The translations under genes and the position numbers were made by a program. Under the pieces are notes generated by a model, which saw only the letters and a program-made list of their open reading frames with translations, ran no database searches and was not told the DNA's origin. Below, one piece after another: positions 45,105 through 54,086 of a stretch of DNA of 64,000 bases. The stretch's first letter is position 1, and the number at the start of each line of letters is the position of its first letter. The stretch comes from Cohnella endophytica (GTDB lineage: Bacteria > Bacillota > Bacilli > Paenibacillales > Paenibacillaceae): the NCBI RefSeq assembly GCF_003628305.1, contig NZ_RBZM01000005.1, positions 310,001 to 374,000 of the forward strand, read 5' to 3'.

Positions 45105-45425
45105 ATGTTCCTGGGCAGGGTAATCGGCAGCGTATGGGCAACGCAGAAGGAGGAAGGGATGGATAACCTGAAGCTCATGGTCATTCAGCCGATCGACTTC
45201 CGCAACGCGGACGCCGGGCAGCACGTCATCGCCGCGGACCGCATCGGAGCGGGCGTCGGAGAGAAGGTGATCGTATCCCGGGGCAGTCCGGCGAGAATCT
45301 TGTTCGGCGGCAGAATGGTGCCGATCGACGCGATGATCGTCGGCATCGTGGACAGCTTCGACGTGATGCCGGAGAAACCGGACGAGGAGGAAACGGCTTG
45401 GAAGAGCAGCAGAAGCAGCGGGTAA
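45105..45425 (+). CDS. eutN: Pentameric vertex protein EutN
   Basis: A 106-residue EutN/CcmL family protein that closes the shell vertices. MFLGRVIGSVWATQKEEGM opens it, and the pattern DRIGAGVGEKVIVSRGSPAR near residue 47 and DAMIVGIVDSFDV near residue 76 are conserved. The last 15 residues are an unusual charged tail, and the gene overlaps eutS by 28 bp. Confidence 0.92.
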   Translation: MFLGRVIGSVWATQKEEGMDNLKLMVIQPIDFRNADAGQHVIAADRIGAGVGEKVIVSRGSPARILFGGRMVPIDAMIVGIVDSFDVMPEKPDEEETAWKSSRSSG

Positions 45426-45742
45426 TCCAAGAGTACGTTCCGGGCAAGCAATTGACCTTATGCCACGTCATCGCGAACCCGGACCCGATACTGTATACGA
45501 AGCTCGGAATCGACGAGCGCAACGCGATCGGCATCCTTACGTTGACGCCGACGGAAACGGCGATTATCGCGGCGGACGTCGCCACGAAAGCGGCCGACGT
45601 CGGCATCGGTTATTTGGATCGCTTCACGGGGTCGCTCGTCATAACCGGCGAAGTATCCGCCGTTGAGATGGCGCTAGCGGCGGTCAATACGTTTCTGAGA
45701 GAGAAGCTGCAGTTCTCGATCGCGGCGCTCACGAGGTCTTAG
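45398..45742 (+). CDS. eutS: Shell protein EutS
   Basis: A 114-residue circularly permuted BMC protein. The start motif RVIQEYVPGKQLTLCHVIAN and the ILTLTPTETAIIAADVATKA stretch identify EutS. TTG at 45398 is the start, 7 bp after GAGGAGG, inside the end of eutN. EutS hexamers bend and are thought to form shell edges. Confidence 0.92.
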   Translation: MEEQQKQRVIQEYVPGKQLTLCHVIANPDPILYTKLGIDERNAIGILTLTPTETAIIAADVATKAADVGIGYLDRFTGSLVITGEVSAVEMALAAVNTFLREKLQFSIAALTRS

Positions 45743-45745
45743 CCG

Positions 45746-46195
45746 ATGGGCAGAATCATGCTCATCGGGGCGGTCGGCTCCGGCAAATCGTCGCTAATCA
45801 AGGCGTTAGCGGATTCGCCCGGACAAGTGGCGAAGACGCAGAGCTTAATCTACTACGACGGGTTAATCGATACGCCCGGCGAATATATGGAAAATCCGCT
45901 TTTCTACCGTTCGCTTATGGCCACATCCCACCAAGCATCTGCCGTTTTGCTCGTTCAGGACGCCACGCGCGACAGAAACGGTTTCCCTCCAGGTTTCGCC
46001 GGAGGGTTCCCGATTCCCGCGATCGGCGCGGTGACCAAGACGGATCATCCTTCAGCGAACGCGGACCGCGCGGTCGCGCTGCTTAGACAAGCATTGCCGC
46101 AAGGCGAGATCGCGCTGACTTCCGCGCACTCCTCCATCGGCATAGAACGACTTCGTGCGCTGCTCGAGCAATTCGCCCGCCCGCAAAATAAGTAA
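45746..46195 (+). CDS. eutP: EutP/PduV-like small GTPase
   Basis: A 149-residue P-loop protein with Walker A GAVGSGKSS at residues 8-16, a DTPGEYMENPLFY switch near residue 43 and the TKTD base-recognition motif near residue 97. Acetate kinase activity has been reported for the Salmonella member. It directly follows eutS by 3 bp. The 90 bp after it, before eutW, hold no clear terminator. Confidence 0.9.
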   Translation: MGRIMLIGAVGSGKSSLIKALADSPGQVAKTQSLIYYDGLIDTPGEYMENPLFYRSLMATSHQASAVLLVQDATRDRNGFPPGFAGGFPIPAIGAVTKTDHPSANADRAVALLRQALPQGEIALTSAHSSIGIERLRALLEQFARPQNK

Positions 46196-46285
46196 AGAAA
46201 CGACAGCCGAATCCGACAACGTACCTCACGCTCCTATGCCACAATAGACATATCCATAGCAAATTCATAACGGTGGGGGATGCCG

Positions 46286-47743
46286 ATGGGAACGATTAAG
46301 GAACTTTGTCTTGAGCACACCTTGCTTAGCGCGCAGGATGCGGAAACGATCGAGGCTCTGGCGCGTCACTTGCAATTGATCGCGGATGTGTCCCAAGCGG
46401 ACGTGTTCATCGATTGTCCTTTGCCGGACAAAGGTTCGGCCCTTGTTGTCGCGCAGGCGCAACCCGCTACTGCTCCATCTCTGTACCGAACTTCCGTCAT
46501 CGGTCAGCATGCTTACGCCCGCAACGAACCCGCCGTGATGTTCAGTCTGATCTCGGGCGAAGCCGTCGTCGGTTCCCGCGGCATTTCCCAAGAGCAAATC
46601 GCGATGCAACAGAACGTGTCTCCGATCGCGAACCGGCAGGGCAAGATCATCGGCGCGCTCATTATGGAACAGGACATTTCAGAGAAGGTGGAGCAGGAAC
46701 GCAACGTGGAGCGATTGGTGGAAACGACCGAGCAACTTAGCGAAACTTTGCTCGCGATGGCCATGTCCGAAGGTAGAGTTCAATCCCTTATGCATGAGGG
46801 GATCATCCTTTTCGACGACAAAGAACGATTGACGTACGTAAATCCCCGGGCAAGAACGCTGCTTCATGAGATGGGCAAGCCTGGCATTGCGATCGGCGAC
46901 GAGATTACGCGCTTGTTCTTCGACCGCGAGCAGTGGCGAAACGTATTCGAGCCGACGGGATTCCTGTGCCGGGAGCTGCAGAACGGCAAGCTTGCGTTCG
47001 AGTTGAAAGCAGTCGCCATCTATCGCGCGGGCAGAAAGGTCGGAGGACTCCTGCTCATCCGCGACATCTCGGAGCTTAAGGATAAAGAGAAACAGCTCAT
47101 GATCAAATCCGCCGTCATTAAAGAAATTCACCATAGGGTCAAAAATAATTTGCAAACCGTCTCCAGTCTATTGAGGCTTCAGATGCGCAGAACGAAGCTG
47201 GCCGAAGTCGCCAGGGTGTACCGCGACAGCATTAACCGGATCAACAGCATCGCCGTCATTCACGAGATGCTGGCTTACGAAGGGCTGGATACGATTCATT
47301 TTAACGACGTGGTCGACCGAATCTCGCGAACGATCTTATCGTCGTCGGCGAAACCCGACCAAACGGTGAAGGTGCGGCTGACAGGGGACGAGCTCCATCT
47401 GCGATCGGACGTAGCGACGACGCTTGCGCTCGTGTTAAACGAATTGATCCAAAACTGCGTCTTGCATGCGTTCGGGGAACGTTCGCAAGGGGAAATCGTC
47501 ATCTCGATAAGGAACACGGGACTCGTTATCGACGTTCAGGTTACGGACAATGGTTGCGGTATCGACGCCAGCGCCGAACCCGAAGGCGGCGGGACGCATC
47601 TCGGCTTGAAAATCGCGGAAACGCTCATCGAAGAAAACTTGGACGGCCATATCAGCATCGTATCCGACGAACGGGGCACGAACGTTCGAATCGCTTTTCC
47701 CGTCGCCTATTATCCGGCGGAAGCGGAAGATGAAGGAGGCTGA
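46286..47743 (+). CDS. eutW: Ethanolamine sensor histidine kinase EutW
   Basis: About 485 residues. The N-terminal 280 residues hold GAF- and PAS-like sensing regions with no membrane segment, so it senses ethanolamine in the cytoplasm. The HisKA_2-type phosphoacceptor box is KEIHHRVKNNLQTVSSLL near residue 290, and the ATPase has N (LNELIQNCVLHAF) and G (VTDNGCGI) boxes. ATG 46286 follows GTGGGGG by 6 bp. It is the cognate kinase of EutV, 6 bp downstream. Confidence 0.9.
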   Translation: MGTIKELCLEHTLLSAQDAETIEALARHLQLIADVSQADVFIDCPLPDKGSALVVAQAQPATAPSLYRTSVIGQHAYARNEPAVMFSLISGEAVVGSRGISQEQIAMQQNVSPIANRQGKIIGALIMEQDISEKVEQERNVERLVETTEQLSETLLAMAMSEGRVQSLMHEGIILFDDKERLTYVNPRARTLLHEMGKPGIAIGDEITRLFFDREQWRNVFEPTGFLCRELQNGKLAFELKAVAIYRAGRKVGGLLLIRDISELKDKEKQLMIKSAVIKEIHHRVKNNLQTVSSLLRLQMRRTKLAEVARVYRDSINRINSIAVIHEMLAYEGLDTIHFNDVVDRISRTILSSSAKPDQTVKVRLTGDELHLRSDVATTLALVLNELIQNCVLHAFGERSQGEIVISIRNTGLVIDVQVTDNGCGIDASAEPEGGGTHLGLKIAETLIEENLDGHISIVSDERGTNVRIAFPVAYYPAEAEDEGG

Positions 47744-47749
47744 GCGATC

Positions 47750-48349
47750 ATGAAACCGACGATCGCGCTCGTGGATGACGATCCGATCATCCGCATGGAC
47801 ATACGTGAGATGCTGGAGGAGCACGGCTATTCCGTTATCGGAGAAGCCAGGAACGGGCAAGAGGCCATCGAGCTTGCGGCCTGCCGCAAGCCGGATCTGA
47901 TTCTCATGGACGTGAAGATGCCGCGAATGAACGGGATTAAAGCCGCGCGATTGATCCGCAAGTTTCACGAGCCCGCGATCGTCATGCTGACTGCTTATAG
48001 CCAGAAGGAAACGGTCGAAGAAGCGCGCCAGTCCGGCGTGACGGCGTATCTCCTCAAGCCGGTGACGGAGGAAAACTTGATCCCGGCGATCGAGATCGCG
48101 CTTAGCCAGAAGGAACGCATGGACGAGATGAAGGAAGCCTTATCCCAGCTCAAGCAATCGATCGAAGACAGGAAGTTGGTAGAGAAAGCGAAAGGCATCG
48201 TCATGAAGGCCTATGCTTTGGACGAGGAAGGAGCGTATCGGAAAATGCGAGGAGCCAGCATGAAGAGCCGCCTTTCTTTGCAACAGGTCGCGGAGCATAT
48301 TCTCGAAGGTCGCTCGGAACGGTTATCCGGATTAGCCGGAAACGGTTGA
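47750..48349 (+). CDS. eutV: ANTAR response regulator EutV
   Basis: A 199-residue regulator. The receiver (residues 1-120) has the phosphoacceptor Asp54 in LILMDVKMP, and a coiled coil leads to the C-terminal ANTAR domain (VEKAKGIVMKAYALDEEGAY near residue 143). Phosphorylated EutV dimers bind paired hairpins in leader RNA and prevent terminator folding. A candidate target lies at 40332-40347 before eutL. Confidence 0.93.
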   Translation: MKPTIALVDDDPIIRMDIREMLEEHGYSVIGEARNGQEAIELAACRKPDLILMDVKMPRMNGIKAARLIRKFHEPAIVMLTAYSQKETVEEARQSGVTAYLLKPVTEENLIPAIEIALSQKERMDEMKEALSQLKQSIEDRKLVEKAKGIVMKAYALDEEGAYRKMRGASMKSRLSLQQVAEHILEGRSERLSGLAGNG

Positions 48350-48353
48350 GCGA

Positions 48354-49847
48354 ATGAATGGGATGAACGGTATTAACGGAATGGAATCTTCGTGGATTAC
48401 GAGCGCGGGAATCGATGTCGGAACGAGCACGACGAAATTGATCGTCAGCCGGTTAAAGCTGGCGCGAACATCGGGAGCGCTAAGCTTGCCCCGTTACGAA
48501 ATCGCCGAACGCGAGTTGTTGTACGCGAGCCCGATCTATGATACGCCGCTTATCGGAACGGACGAGATCGACGCGGAGCGTGTATGGGGATTGCTTTCCG
48601 GAGAGCTTCAGAAGTCCGGCGTCGCCAAGTCCGATTTGAAATCGGGAGCGGTCATCATAACCGGAGAAACGGCGACGAAGCGGAATGCTAGCCGAATCGT
48701 TCATCTGCTTGCCGAACAAGCCGGCGATTTCGTCGTCGCGACCGCGGGGGCGGACTTGGAGGGAATACTCGCGGGGAAAGGAGCCGGGGCTGATCTGCGG
48801 TCGCTTCGGACGAAAGGCGCGGTCGCGAACATCGACGTCGGCGGGGGGACGGCGAACGTCGCGATCTTCCGGCGGGGGAAAGCCGTCGCCACGGTCACCT
48901 ATCGCATCGGCGGAAAATTGATTCAATTGGACCGGCAAGGTACCTTGCTCTTCATTTCCCCGTCCATCCGCCCTTGGTTAGAGGCTAACGGGTATGCTTT
49001 ACAAACCGGAGCGACGATTCCATTCGGACGGCTCCGCGAAATAAGCCTTAAGCTGTGCCGAGCGATGCTCGAGGATTTGACGGGAGACGGAACCGGCGAG
49101 GAAGCCCGCTTGCTTCGGCTCGGTCAACCGCTTGCCGCGAGTCCGGCGATCGAGGAATGGCGCGTATCCGGGGGAGTCGGGGAACTGATGAACGGCAAAT
49201 CGCCGGAGACCCTTGCCGAAACGGCGCTGTATCAAGATATGGGTCCCTTGCTCGCCCATTCGCTCAAAGCCTGCATGGAAAATTACACGACGATTCGTAT
49301 TGCTCTGCCTGAAGAGACAGTAAGGGCGACCGTAATCGGAGCGGGAATGCAAAGCACCGAAATCAGCGGCGCGACCGTTTTCATGGACGCGAAGCTGCTC
49401 CCGATCCGCAACTTGCCGGTTTTGAAAACGGAGATCGGGGAGGCGCTCAGGGAACAGCCGTCCAGGCTTACGGAATTATTGGCGGATACGATGCGGACGG
49501 GAGCGGCTTTGTACGATCGGGAGTCGTCTCCTCCTTTCGCGATCGCGATCGACACCGGCCGATCAGCGCCGGGTTATGCTTTCATGCAATTACTCGCCGA
49601 ACGGCTTCATGAGCAATATTCGCGTTATTTTCCTCATTGCGGAGTACTTGCGGTCATCTGCGAACGCGACATGGCGCAGGCTTTCGGTCAAGCGCTCCAG
49701 AGACGGTGCGGAGAACGGACGAGAGTGTTGTGCATCGATCAGATTCGGGTAGAGCATGGGGATTATATCGATTTGGGAGAGCCGATCTCGGGGATGATGA
49801 TCCCCGTCGTGGTGAAGACGCTCGCTTTCGATAGCGGGAAAGGGTGA
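48354..49847 (+). CDS. eutA: Ethanolamine ammonia-lyase reactivase EutA
   Basis: A 497-residue ASKHA-fold ATPase that exchanges damaged cobalamin in EutBC. The phosphate-1 motif GIDVGTSTTKLIVSRL lies near residue 19, and NIDVGGGTANVAIFRRGKAV near residue 159 is phosphate-2. Several ATG codons cluster at the start (48354, 48363, 48381), so the exact N-terminus is uncertain. It is 4 bp after eutV and 7 bp before eutB. Confidence 0.92.
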   Translation: MNGMNGINGMESSWITSAGIDVGTSTTKLIVSRLKLARTSGALSLPRYEIAERELLYASPIYDTPLIGTDEIDAERVWGLLSGELQKSGVAKSDLKSGAVIITGETATKRNASRIVHLLAEQAGDFVVATAGADLEGILAGKGAGADLRSLRTKGAVANIDVGGGTANVAIFRRGKAVATVTYRIGGKLIQLDRQGTLLFISPSIRPWLEANGYALQTGATIPFGRLREISLKLCRAMLEDLTGDGTGEEARLLRLGQPLAASPAIEEWRVSGGVGELMNGKSPETLAETALYQDMGPLLAHSLKACMENYTTIRIALPEETVRATVIGAGMQSTEISGATVFMDAKLLPIRNLPVLKTEIGEALREQPSRLTELLADTMRTGAALYDRESSPPFAIAIDTGRSAPGYAFMQLLAERLHEQYSRYFPHCGVLAVICERDMAQAFGQALQRRCGERTRVLCIDQIRVEHGDYIDLGEPISGMMIPVVVKTLAFDSGKG

Positions 49848-49854
49848 AGGAAGG

Positions 49855-51216
49855 TTGAAGCTGGCGACGACCGTGCTGGGCAGAACCTATCAGTTCAAGA
49901 GCTTAAAGGAAGTGCTCGCGAAGGCGAACGAGGAAAAGTCGGGCGACCAGCTAGCGGGTATTGCGGCGGAGGATGCCAAGGAACGGATCGCGGCCAAGCT
50001 CATTCTGTCCGATCTGACTTTGGCCGATCTCCGCAACAATCCGTTGCTTCCCCCGGAAACCGACGAAGTATCCCGCGTGATCGAAGAAGCCGTCAACGAG
50101 AAAATATTCGGCGAAATTCGCAATTGGTCGATCGCGGAGCTAAGAGAGTATTTGTTGCGTCAGGATACGGATAACGATCGGATCCGGAGATTGTCGAGGG
50201 GGTTGACGAGCGAGATGGTGGCCGCGGCGGCGAAGCTGATGAGCAATCTCGATCTCGTGCAGGCAGCGGGCAAGATCGAAGTCGTCACGCATTGCAACAT
50301 TTCGATCGGTCAACGCGGGGTGTTGTCCGGCAGGGCCCAACCCAATCATCCGACGGACAGCGTGCCCGGAATCATGGCTTCCCTCTACGAAGCGCTCAGC
50401 TACGGGATCGGCGATGCGGTTATCGGGATCAATCCCGTCATCGATTCGGCGGATAGCGTCAAGAACATCTTGAACGCGACGAAGGAAGGGATGGAAAAAT
50501 GGAATATACCTACGCAGAACTGCGTGCTGGCCCACATCAAGACGCAGATGAAGGCAATCCGTCAAGGCGCGCCCGCCGATATGGTGTTTCAGAGTCTCGC
50601 GGGAACGGAGGACGGCAACCGCGCGTTCGGCATCGACGTAGCGATGTTGGACGAAGCCGACGAGCTGGTCCGCCGGGAAGGTACCGGTACGGGGCCGAAC
50701 CTGTGGTATTTCGAGACGGGGCAGGGCTCAGAGTTATCCGCGGAGGCGCATCACGGGATCGACCAAGTGACGCTCGAAGCTCGCTGTTACGGACTTGCGC
50801 GGAAGTATAAGCCTTTTATCGTTAACACGGTCGTCGGTTTCATCGGTCCGGAATATTTGTACGATAGCAAGCAGGTCATCCGGGCCGGTTTGGAGGACCA
50901 TTTCATGGGCAAGCTGCAGCAGCTTCCGATGGGAGTGGACGTTTGTTACACGAACCATATGAAAGCCGACCAGAACGATATGGACAATCTCGCCGTGCTG
51001 CTAGCCGCCGCGGGGGTGAATTACATCATCGGCGCTCCGATGGCCGACGATTGCATGCTGAATTACCAGTCTACCAGTTACCATGACATCGCGACGTTGC
51101 GAGAGACGATGCGTCTTCGCCCGGCTCCCGAGTTCGAACGTTGGTTAAACCGCATGGGCATCATGGAGAACGGGAAACTGACTTCGCAGGCTGGCGATCC
51201 GACGCTATTCCTTTGA
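49855..51216 (+). CDS. eutB: Ethanolamine ammonia-lyase large subunit EutB
   Basis: A 453-residue catalytic subunit of the adenosylcobalamin-dependent lyase that splits ethanolamine into acetaldehyde and ammonia. Full-length match to the family, with HCNISIGQRGVLSGRAQPNH near residue 145, GINPVIDSADSVKN near residue 188 and GAPMADDCMLNYQSTSYHD near residue 391. TTG at 49855 follows GAAGGAAGG. Confidence 0.95.
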   Translation: MKLATTVLGRTYQFKSLKEVLAKANEEKSGDQLAGIAAEDAKERIAAKLILSDLTLADLRNNPLLPPETDEVSRVIEEAVNEKIFGEIRNWSIAELREYLLRQDTDNDRIRRLSRGLTSEMVAAAAKLMSNLDLVQAAGKIEVVTHCNISIGQRGVLSGRAQPNHPTDSVPGIMASLYEALSYGIGDAVIGINPVIDSADSVKNILNATKEGMEKWNIPTQNCVLAHIKTQMKAIRQGAPADMVFQSLAGTEDGNRAFGIDVAMLDEADELVRREGTGTGPNLWYFETGQGSELSAEAHHGIDQVTLEARCYGLARKYKPFIVNTVVGFIGPEYLYDSKQVIRAGLEDHFMGKLQQLPMGVDVCYTNHMKADQNDMDNLAVLLAAAGVNYIIGAPMADDCMLNYQSTSYHDIATLRETMRLRPAPEFERWLNRMGIMENGKLTSQAGDPTLFL

Positions 51217-51241
51217 AAGCGCGGCAAGGAGGAGAACGGGA

Positions 51242-52105
51242 ATGAACTCATCGTTTCAATTGGAGCAATTCGTCGACCGCGTCATGGCGGAGCTCGAGAA
51301 AAAGCTGGCGGACACGCTACCGCCCCCCATGGCCGAGAGGATGGAGCCGATGACGCCAATCGACGGGGAGACGGAGATTCCTACGATTAAAGTTCCCCTG
51401 CCCAGATGGGCGGAAGGACTGACCGAGCTCGTAGAAAGCACGCCTGCCCGCATCGGCGTGTGGCGTACGGGGACGAGGCCGCTCACGAAGGAAATGTTGA
51501 AGTTCCGCAGGGATCATGCGGCGGCGATCGATTCGATCTACGGGGAAGCGAATGCTGCTTTGCTCGAGCGCTTCGGCTTGTTCGCGGTGGAGACGCGCTA
51601 CGAAAATACGGAAAATTACTTGAAGCGACCGGACATGGGAAGAATCGTCACCGAAGCGGGAGTCTCGATGATTCGCCAATCGTGCAAACCGCAGCCTCAA
51701 GTACAGATCGTCGTCTCCGACGGATTAAGCGCCAATGCAATCGACGCGAACTTGGCGGACGTGTATCCAGCGTTGCTGGACTCGCTTGATGCCTACGGAC
51801 TTCGGGCGGGGACTTCGTTCTTCGTCCGAGGCGGAAGAGTCGCGGTCATGGATCAGATCGGGGAATTGCTGCAACCGGACGCGTTCGTGCTGTTGATCGG
51901 AGAAAGACCGGGCCTCGTCTCTTCGAAATCGATGAGCGCCTATATTTGCTACCGGCCGCGCAAAGGAACGGTGGAAAGCGACCGCACGGTCATCTCCAAC
52001 ATCCATTCCGGAGGTACTCCTCCGGTGGAAGCGGGCGCCTACATCGGTACTCTTGTACATAAAATGCTAGAGCAGAAAACAAGCGGTATAAATCTGGAGA
52101 TGTAG
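51242..52105 (+). CDS. eutC: Ethanolamine ammonia-lyase small subunit EutC
   Basis: A 287-residue subunit that completes the cobalamin site. Core motifs are RTGTRPLTKEMLKFRRDHAA near residue 80, the VSDGLSANAID segment near residue 160 and RPGLVSSKSMSAYICYRP near residue 222. The first 20 residues (LEQFVDRVMAELEKKLAD) form an amphipathic helix followed by a Pro-rich linker. In Salmonella the EutC N-terminus targets the enzyme into the compartment, and this looks like the same signal. Confidence 0.95.
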   Translation: MNSSFQLEQFVDRVMAELEKKLADTLPPPMAERMEPMTPIDGETEIPTIKVPLPRWAEGLTELVESTPARIGVWRTGTRPLTKEMLKFRRDHAAAIDSIYGEANAALLERFGLFAVETRYENTENYLKRPDMGRIVTEAGVSMIRQSCKPQPQVQIVVSDGLSANAIDANLADVYPALLDSLDAYGLRAGTSFFVRGGRVAVMDQIGELLQPDAFVLLIGERPGLVSSKSMSAYICYRPRKGTVESDRTVISNIHSGGTPPVEAGAYIGTLVHKMLEQKTSGINLEM

Positions 52106-52141
52106 CGCGAGAAGACAGTCGGTATGGAGGAGGTGGGGAAG

Positions 52142-52270
52142 ATGGAGCTAGGTTTCGGCATCGCTTTGATCTTGGTCACGTGCTTGTTCGCTCTGTGGAT
52201 CGTTCGTCTTGCGGGCAATAACGTTCGCAATTTCGACGAAAGCAAACACGAAAGCTTCATCGGGAAGTAA
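52142..52270 (+). CDS. Small single-span membrane protein (42 residues)
   Basis: A short frame with an excellent ribosome site (GGAGGAGGTGGGG just before the ATG). The product has one hydrophobic helix (residues 3-21, FGIALILVTCLFALWIV), then RLAGNN and a charged tail. It lies between eutC and the permease gene with 36 and 59 bp gaps. Small membrane partners of this size accompany several transporters, so it may be an accessory subunit of the ethanolamine permease. I do not recognise the family. Confidence 0.72.
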   Translation: MELGFGIALILVTCLFALWIVRLAGNNVRNFDESKHESFIGK

Positions 52271-52329
52271 CGCCCGGTGCAAAGACGCATGAACTGATCC
52301 GTCGTGAAAATACCGAGGAGGGTAAAGGG

Positions 52330-53895
52330 ATGAGCACTCAAACCCATCACCATGAAAAAGACAAACAGGACTTGAATAAGTTCGGTTACGCGCAGGAGCT
52401 CCTACGCAGCATGGGCGGTTTTTCCAACTTCGCGATTTCGTTCTCCATTATTTCGATTCTTACCGGAGCGGTTTCCTTGTACGGCCATGGATTGACTTAC
52501 GGCGGACCTGGCATGATGGGCTTCGGTTGGCCGCTCGTGGCTTTGTTCGTCATGATCGTAGCCGCTTCAATGGCAGAGCTCGCTTCGGCGATTCCGACTG
52601 CGGGAGCTCTCTATCACTGGGCTTCCATCCTGAAGAACAAGCGTTGGGGCTGGTATACCGCGTGGATCAATCTGATCGGCCAGATCGGGATCGTCGCGGG
52701 TATCGATTACTCCGTCTCGTTGTTCGCCGATCCGTTGCTCTCCGACGTATTCGGATATACGTCCACGGAAACGACGATTCTAATCTGCTTCGGAGTCATA
52801 CTGCTCACGCACGGCATTCTAAACCATATTGGGATCCGCATCGTCGCCAAGTTTAACGACTTCTCCGCGTGGTACCATATCGGGGTCGTCGCCGTGCTGG
52901 TCGCATCTCTCGCTTTCTTCTCCAAGGGTAGCTTGAACAGCGTAGATTATTTGTTCCACGTCGGGCAGACGTTCTCCGATAAGCCGTACATGTTCGCGTT
53001 CCTGATCGGTTTATTGCAGGCGCAGTGGACGTTCACGGGCTTCGACGCGTCCGCCCATACGATCGAGGAAACGGTGAATCCGCGCGTGCGTGCTCCTTGG
53101 GGAATTTTCACGTCGGTTGCTTATTCGTTCGTGTTCGGGTTTATCATGCTCGCGTTCGTCACGCTGTCCATTAAAGACGCGGGAGCCGCGGCGGGTTCGG
53201 ATAACGCCTTCATCTATGTCATCCGGGAAGCGCTCGGCGGAGACTTCGGCAGGGTCATGTTATGGCTAGTCGTAGCGGCGATGTGGTTCTGCGGCTTGTC
53301 TTCGATCACTTCCTTCTCGCGAATGATGTATGCTTTTTCCCGCGATAAAGGAATGCCGCTCAGCAAGCAATGGGCGGAAATTTCGAAGAAGTTCCGCACA
53401 CCGGCGAAAGCGATCTGGCTGGCGGTCATTCTCTCGTTCCTGCTCGCGCTCGTGGATTACATCATCAAGAAATCGAATCCGGGCACTACGCATACGACCA
53501 TCGCATTCATGACGGCGGTTAGCGTGGTCGGTTTGTATGTCGCGTACGGCATCCCGATCGCGCTGAAAATGATCGCGAAGGCGCAAGGGAAATTCCAGAG
53601 CAAGCATCTTGGTCCTTGGCACTTGGGCAAATACAGCGATCTACTCGGCTCTCTCGCGATCGTGTGGATCATATTCATTTCGGTAATCATGGTCATTCCG
53701 CCGAACGAGATGGCGGGATACGCCCTGGCGGGAATGATCGTCTTGCTGGTCGCGATGGACCTCCTCTATTACCGGAAACATTTCCCGGGACCGCAAGCGG
53801 CGCTGAATACGTCGATGGCCGAGATCCTTCGCAAGGAGAGGGAGTTGGAAGGCGGCTCATCCGGCGGTGGAACGGGCATTTCGCACAAAGGGTAA
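52330..53895 (+). CDS. APC-superfamily permease, probable ethanolamine importer
   Basis: A 521-residue permease with about 12 membrane segments. It belongs to the amino acid/choline/GABA type (FSIISILTGAVSLYGHGLTYGG near residue 38, FTGFDASAHTIEETVNP near residue 236), unlike EutH. A His-rich start (THHHEKDK) precedes the membrane part. Placement at the end of the eut operon makes ethanolamine the likely substrate, but related amines such as choline or GABA are possible. GAGGAGGGTAAAG precedes the ATG. Confidence 0.83.
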   Translation: MSTQTHHHEKDKQDLNKFGYAQELLRSMGGFSNFAISFSIISILTGAVSLYGHGLTYGGPGMMGFGWPLVALFVMIVAASMAELASAIPTAGALYHWASILKNKRWGWYTAWINLIGQIGIVAGIDYSVSLFADPLLSDVFGYTSTETTILICFGVILLTHGILNHIGIRIVAKFNDFSAWYHIGVVAVLVASLAFFSKGSLNSVDYLFHVGQTFSDKPYMFAFLIGLLQAQWTFTGFDASAHTIEETVNPRVRAPWGIFTSVAYSFVFGFIMLAFVTLSIKDAGAAAGSDNAFIYVIREALGGDFGRVMLWLVVAAMWFCGLSSITSFSRMMYAFSRDKGMPLSKQWAEISKKFRTPAKAIWLAVILSFLLALVDYIIKKSNPGTTHTTIAFMTAVSVVGLYVAYGIPIALKMIAKAQGKFQSKHLGPWHLGKYSDLLGSLAIVWIIFISVIMVIPPNEMAGYALAGMIVLLVAMDLLYYRKHFPGPQAALNTSMAEILRKERELEGGSSGGGTGISHKG

Positions 53896-53909
53896 ACGGT
53901 AGGATCCGG

Positions 53910-53955
53910 AAACAGCTCATCGCACTCGCGCAAGCGAGGCGTTGGGCTGTTTTTT
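53910..53955 (+). terminator. Terminator of the eut operon
   Basis: AACAGC pairs with GCTGTT at the ends of an imperfect hairpin with a GCG-rich interior, followed by TTTTTT. Confidence 0.8.
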
Positions 53956-54086
53956 CGCGATAGCGCGACCGAATCGAATGCGTCCAATTTATTGCATTGT
54001 TCCTAAAAGGATTCCGCTTTGTTCTGACTCCCTTTATAATGGTCTGCGTACTAGATATTATGGCAGACAGACAGGGGAAGCATGAA

